A stretch of DNA of 34,617 nt from Bacteroidales bacterium UBA4621. Its GTDB lineage: Bacteria; Bacteroidota; Bacteroidia; Bacteroidales; Paludibacteraceae. Of the stretch, positions 31,511 to 34,617 are shown in pieces (position 1 is the first letter of the stretch; the number at the start of each line of letters is the position of its first letter). The position numbers and the translations under genes are program-made. The notes beneath the pieces are model-generated. The model saw only the letters and a program-made list of their open reading frames with translations. It was not told the DNA's origin and ran no database searches. The stretch covers positions 1 through 34,617 of the forward strand of contig DGIN01000097.1 of NCBI GenBank assembly GCA_002387325.1, in the 5' to 3' direction.

Positions 31511-31969
31511 CTATTCGGCATCGCGGGTGTCGCGGTAGGTGCGGCTGAGGTATTGCAGGAGGCGGGTGGCTTGCTGCTGCACCGCCTCGGTGTCGGCAGA
31601 GACGGGCTTGTGCTGCAGGTGGAGAAGCATAATCTGATAGAGCAGCACGAGACACGCCTCAACATCGGACATAGCAGGGCGGTCGGTCTTCGACTTAAAG
31701 AGTGCCAGCGAGGGGGTCAGTTGCAGCACCGCCGCCCGATAGGCGGCTTCCTTATCGAGCAGGAGCAGATGCAGTTCTTCCAACTCGGTGAGGGCGTTCT
31801 TCGCCAACTGGATATGCCCTTTCTCCACCACCCCCTCGCGGTGCATCATCTCGCTGAGTTCATGCAACTCGGGCGTAGCGTCCGCCTGTGCGGGAAAAGC
31901 CCGCAGGTAGTCCTCAATCTGCCATAGATAGAGGATATATTCGGCAATGTTGTCTTTCTTATTCTTCAT
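31511..31969 (-). CDS. DUF4924 family protein
   Basis: A 152-residue, mostly helical cytoplasmic protein. The N-terminal NIAEYILYLWQIEDYLRAF is the hallmark of the Bacteroidota-restricted DUF4924 family; function unknown. The ATG at 31967-31969 is chosen because it puts the conserved NIAEY block about 7 residues from the start; an in-frame ATG five codons upstream exists. The chosen start overlaps the 3' end of the S4-domain gene by 11 bp, indicating translational coupling. Confidence 0.85.
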   Translation of the reverse strand: MKNKKDNIAEYILYLWQIEDYLRAFPAQADATPELHELSEMMHREGVVEKGHIQLAKNALTELEELHLLLLDKEAAYRAAVLQLTPSLALFKSKTDRPAMSDVEACLVLLYQIMLLHLQHKPVSADTEAVQQQATRLLQYLSRTYRDTRDAE

Positions 31970-32369
31970 CGTCGTCAAAATCAAGGTCGTCCAAATAGTC
32001 GTCGCTCATAAACATCTCTATCTCGCGGCGGTCTTTCTTGGTGGGGCGTCCCGTACCGCGGTCGCGCCCTGTCTGCCCCGCGAGGCGTGCCAGTTCGAGC
32101 AATTCGAGTTGGTCGGGCGAGGTGATGTCCTGCAGATAGTCGGGCACGAGTTTCGCGCCGAGGCGGTTCTCCGCCAACTGCTTGATGCGGTAGGTGTAGG
32201 TAATCGGACCTTTGCGCACCGAAAAGACATCGCCCGTATGGAACGTGCGGGCGGGTTTGAGTTGCGTACCACCCATCGTAACGCGCCCTTTCTTGCAGGC
32301 GTCGGCAGCAATGGTGCGCGTCTTGTAGATACGCATGGCGAACAGGTATTTATCGACTCTTACTTCCAT
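31959..32369 (-). CDS. S4-domain RNA-binding protein (Hsp15/HslR-like)
   Basis: A 136-residue protein. Residues 1-60 form an S4 RNA-binding domain (VRVDKYLFAMRIYKTRTIAADACKKGRV), as in Hsp15, which binds stalled 50S subunits carrying nascent chains in E. coli. A basic segment (GRDRGTGRPTKKDRREIE) precedes a strongly acidic tail ending DYLDDLDFDDDEE. It lies between pth and the DUF4924 gene (11-bp overlap with the latter; 36 bp from pth). The Hsp15 role is inferred from the domain. Confidence 0.87.
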   Translation of the reverse strand: MEVRVDKYLFAMRIYKTRTIAADACKKGRVTMGGTQLKPARTFHTGDVFSVRKGPITYTYRIKQLAENRLGAKLVPDYLQDITSPDQLELLELARLAGQTGRDRGTGRPTKKDRREIEMFMSDDYLDDLDFDDDEE

Positions 32370-32405
32370 AGATAGGGGGAATTAGGAATTATTGGGGCAA
32401 AGCAG

Positions 32406-32969
32406 TTATTTCCCGTTATACAGGTTCATAGTGCGGTCGATGCCTTGCAGGCAGAAAGACGGGATGATGTCGCATACCACTTTCATTCGGTCGGGCATCT
32501 GCTGCTCCTCTGCGTCCGTCCACTTGCCTAGGACGAAATTGCACTGTGCACCGCGGGTGAAATCGTTACCGATACCGAAACGCACCCGTGCATAGTTCTC
32601 CGTGCCGAGTACCGACTGGATATTCCCCAACCCGTTATGCCCGCCATTAGAACCCTGCTTACGAATACGGATAGAGCCGAAAGGCAGGTTCAGGTCGTCC
32701 ACCAGCACGAGCATATTCTCCACAGGAATTTTCTCCTGCCCGAGCCAGTAGCGCACGGCATTTCCGCTGAGGTTCATATACGTAGAGGGCTTGAGCAGCA
32801 CCAATTCCGCATTCTTCACACGGCATTTTGCCACCATTCCGTAGCGTTTGTCCTCCCATACGGCGTTCACTTTTTCGGCAAACGCATCAATCATACGGAA
32901 ACCGATATTGTGGCGCGTCCCGGCGTACTCGTCGCCTATATTGCCCAAGCCGACAATCAGAAACTTCAT
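32406..32969 (-). CDS. pth: Peptidyl-tRNA hydrolase
   Basis: A 187-residue enzyme that releases tRNA from prematurely dropped peptidyl-tRNA. Start MKFLIVGLGNIGDEYAGTRHN places Asn10 and catalytic His20 exactly as in E. coli Pth, so the ATG at 32967-32969 is preferred over one five codons upstream. Other family blocks are LLKPSTYMNLSGNAV, LVLVDDLNLPFGSIRIR and GSNGGHNGLGNI (catalytic-site Asp and Asn/His). It is downstream of rplY, as in many bacteria, but here a terminator and about 300 bp separate them. Confidence 0.96.
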   Translation of the reverse strand: MKFLIVGLGNIGDEYAGTRHNIGFRMIDAFAEKVNAVWEDKRYGMVAKCRVKNAELVLLKPSTYMNLSGNAVRYWLGQEKIPVENMLVLVDDLNLPFGSIRIRKQGSNGGHNGLGNIQSVLGTENYARVRFGIGNDFTRGAQCNFVLGKWTDAEEQQMPDRMKVVCDIIPSFCLQGIDRTMNLYNGK

Positions 32970-33213
32970 ATATTCAAGTAACAATTAAGAATTAACAATT
33001 AACATACCCGGTATCTTCTTTCCTCCATTCCCGACACATAAATAAATTAACAGGAACCTTTTTATGACTCTTTATACGGCTCTTTATATGGTTTTTAATG
33101 GAGAAAATTAACGACCGACCAATTAACGGAAAACTGTACCCGACAATGCCTTATTTGAATCATTTTCGACTATTTTTGGCGAAAACAATTAACGGAGACC
33201 GCGTCCAAAAGCA

Positions 33214-33248
33214 AAAAGAGCGGAAAAGCCGCTGCTCTCCGCTCTTTT
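33214..33248 (-). terminator. Intrinsic terminator of rplY
   Basis: 11-bp arms (33214-33224 AAAAGAGCGGA and 33238-33248) with T-rich sequence following on the minus strand. It begins 22 bp after the rplY stop, so rplY and pth are probably separate transcripts. Confidence 0.8.
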
Positions 33249-33270
33249 GTAAGTGTCCGTTCCGCTCGGA

Positions 33271-33831
33271 TTATTGTGCAGCAGCACTCTGACGGGTTGC
33301 TTTCACCTCTGCCACGCAAGCATCTTTCGGATTCATCATCGTCAGACCCTCGATATGTACATCGCCGACGGCAATCTTCTTGCCCAAACCCAGTTCGGTA
33401 ACATCGATAACGACACGATCGGGGAATTGGGTATAGATACCGTTCACTTTCATCTTGCGCATGTTCAGCGCCAGTTTACCACCGGCTTTCACACCTGCTG
33501 CGTGTCCTGTGAGTTGGATAGGTATCTCAACGGTTACAGGTTTGTTCTCGTCCACGGCGAGGAAATCGATGTGCATCACATTGCCGCTCAGCGGGTGGAA
33601 CTGCATCTCTTTTACCACAGCGGTGCGTTTTGCATCGCCGATGGTGAGCAATACGATCAGTGTGTCAGGCGTGTAAATCAACTGACGCACGTCAGCGGCA
33701 GCCACGGCAAATGTTACATTCTCCCCTACTCCGTAGATGTTGCAGGGAACGAGGTCTTTCGCGCGAAGTGCCTTGGCGGCTTTCTTACCGAACTCCGCAC
33801 GGGGAGTGCCGGTCAATTCAAACGTTTTCAT
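33271..33831 (-). CDS. rplY: 50S ribosomal protein L25, long (Ctc) form
   Basis: A 186-residue protein of the bL25/TL5/Ctc family, which binds 5S rRNA. Residues 1-90 are the L25 beta-barrel (MKTFELTGTPRAEFGKKAAKALRAKDLVPCNIYG, then VVKEMQFHPLSGNVMHIDF), and residues 95-175 are the C-terminal TL5/Ctc domain (VEIPIQLTGHAAGVKAGG). The tail is Ala/Gln-rich. The start ATG is at 33829-33831. No consensus -7 box was found in the short spacer to the tRNA terminator. Confidence 0.96.
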   Translation of the reverse strand: MKTFELTGTPRAEFGKKAAKALRAKDLVPCNIYGVGENVTFAVAAADVRQLIYTPDTLIVLLTIGDAKRTAVVKEMQFHPLSGNVMHIDFLAVDENKPVTVEIPIQLTGHAAGVKAGGKLALNMRKMKVNGIYTQFPDRVVIDVTELGLGKKIAVGDVHIEGLTMMNPKDACVAEVKATRQSAAAQ

Positions 33832-33927
33832 TGTGTTTTGTTTGTGTTACTCAATATGGGGCAGTAGAAACATACTCTGCGTACTCGGTGAGGCTGCCCG
33901 TATCCCATCACACCTGCCCCAAAGGGC

Positions 33928-33953
33928 TTAAAAAAAGAGCCTTGCAGGCTCTT
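33928..33953 (-). terminator. Intrinsic terminator of tRNA-Gln
   Basis: Arms 33935-33941 and 33947-33953 (AAGAGCC/GGCTCTT) with a 5-base loop. On the minus strand the hairpin is followed by seven T. It starts 7 bp after the tRNA 3' end. Confidence 0.8.
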
Positions 33954-33960
33954 CCTTTAG

Positions 33961-34032
33961 TTGTCCAACCCGGAATCGAACCAGGATTTTCAGAACCAAA
34001 ATCTGACGTAATAGCCTTTATACCATTGGACA
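33961..34032 (-). tRNA. tRNA-Gln (anticodon TTG)
   Basis: On the minus strand a full cloverleaf can be read. Acceptor arms are TGTCCAA/TTGGACA. The anticodon stem TCAGA/TCTGA encloses the loop TTTTGGT, giving anticodon TTG. The T arm is CCTGG-TTCGATT-CCGGG and the discriminator base is A (33961). CCA is not encoded. Promoter and terminator flank it, so it is a single-gene transcript. Confidence 0.95.
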
Positions 34033-34130
34033 CTGTTGCCGTTGAAATCCGCTTGCGGTACACCCGTTTCCAAGAGCCTCAACGCCTGCTTTCCGGAACA
34101 GCATAAGACACACTCCCGCAAAAGCGACTG

Positions 34131-34162
34131 CAAAAGTACTGCTTTTTTTCGAACTGTGCAAA
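34131..34162 (-). promoter_or_regulatory. Promoter of tRNA-Gln
   Basis: Minus-strand TTTG (34159-34162), 20 bp, TACTTTTG (34131-34138): a full match to the Bacteroidota consensus. Transcription would start near 34125, giving a leader of about 90 nt to be removed by RNase P. The AGCAGTACTTTTG sequence also occurs at 30484-30496. Confidence 0.8.
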
Positions 34163-34289
34163 TATCTATTGCATTTTTCTGCTTTTTCCGGTAACGGACA
34201 GTTCCAAGCGCACTCTATATTATACAGGGTAACCGCATCAAAATTATGTATTATTCCGAAACCACAGACACCATTCCACAGACACCATT

Positions 34290-34455
34290 CCGGGGACGCG
34301 GACGCCCCCGTCCGCGGTCGGTTTGCCACCAAACCGTATGACTATGCTTCGCTTGTGGAGACGTGAAGCGCAAGGCAGGTGCGCTCGCGCACTGAGTGCC
34401 GTAGCGAAGCGAAAGCCTGTGGCTTGAGCAGAACTCCTTATCGTCCCGCGTCGTT
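34290..34455 (-). repeat. GC-rich double-hairpin element, copy C (166 bp)
   Basis: Reverse-strand relative of 7095-7259. On the minus strand helix 1 is CGGTTTG-GTGG-CAAACCG (plus 34319-34336). Helix 2 has arms CGCGGACG and CGTCCGCG around GGGG (plus 34297-34316), then TCCCCGG. The upstream hairpin GTGCGC-GA-GCGCAC is also retained with a different loop from copy B. Confidence 0.75.
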
Positions 34456-34617
34456 TTCGGCTCGAACTGCAGATACGTTTCATTATGTCTTTCTGCCGGT
34501 ACCGAGAATACTATTTAGAGGACTATTGTATTGCTTTTTCATTGGTTCGTTACTATTTTGATGCGGTTGTCCTCTCTATAGTTATTATATACACTTTATG
34601 CACTTTCCGTACCTCCA

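Larger units (their letters stand above)
34033..34617. other. Gene-free region upstream of tRNA-Gln to the window end
   Basis: Besides the tRNA leader and promoter it holds the imperfect direct repeat CAGACACCATTCC (about 34266-34290, two units) and GC-rich element copy C (34290-34455). From 34456 to the end no gene, RNA or repeat was recognised; a gene may begin beyond the window. Confidence 0.7.

Noticed and set aside
32970..32984. Upstream ATG as the start of pth
   Set aside because: Starting at 32969 places Asn10 and His20 exactly as in characterised Pth proteins.

Overview
The window comes from a Bacteroidales bacterium (phylum Bacteroidota). The evidence is a SusC/SusD pair, a giant secreted protein with a type IX secretion (T9SS) C-terminal sorting domain, promoters of the Bacteroidota type (TTTG, about 20 bp, then TAnnTTTG), and Bacteroidota-only families such as DUF4924. 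Family or genus cannot be fixed from this sequence alone.

Layout. 1-2116 (+): the 3' end of a fused SpmA/SpmB membrane protein, ybeY and a DUF975 membrane protein. 2240-3952 (+): a secreted family 1 pectate lyase. 3953-4378: a repeat-rich spacer ending in a bidirectional terminator. 4379-21256 (all -): a DMT/EamA transporter, a GH31 glycosidase, a second repeat-rich spacer, then a polysaccharide utilization locus (PUL). In transcription order the PUL holds agaS (SIS isomerase/deaminase), a KbaZ/GatZ-like protein, a PfkB sugar kinase, a lipoprotein amidohydrolase, a GH36-like lipoprotein, susC, susD, a carbohydrate-binding-like lipoprotein and a DUF4874/DUF4832 lipoprotein. A DeoR-family regulator (21510-22295, +) is divergent from agaS. 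22411-29767 (-): a 2278-residue T9SS cargo protein and a small partner with a C-terminal membrane segment. 29768-30751: a spacer with AT-rich repeats and a candidate independent non-coding RNA. 30752-33831 (-): housekeeping genes nth, a DUF4924 gene, an S4-domain gene, pth and rplY. 33961-34032 (-): tRNA-Gln(TTG) with its own promoter and terminator, followed by another copy of a GC-rich hairpin repeat.

How the genes may work together. SusC/SusD and the surface lipoproteins would bind and import an alpha-galactoside or alpha-GalNAc-bearing glycan cut by the GH36-like and perhaps GH31 enzymes. AgaS, the PfkB kinase and the KbaZ-like protein resemble the tagatose-6-phosphate branch of galactosamine/galactose catabolism, and the DeoR repressor probably senses a phosphosugar. 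The set is incomplete here: there is no deacetylase, no KbaY/GatY catalytic subunit and no inner-membrane sugar importer.

The most notable signals outside ordinary genes are: (1) a double-hairpin intergenic repeat in three copies whose first helix varies in sequence but keeps its pairing; (2) a low-GC block (about 7850-14130) with edges inside genes, suggesting replacement of the susCD core of the PUL; (3) an unannotated RNA gene candidate at about 30241-30477 that shares a 13-base promoter sequence with the tRNA gene; (4) short tandem arrays of strictly 9- or 11-bp period in many spacers, one lying in the promoter of the giant T9SS gene.
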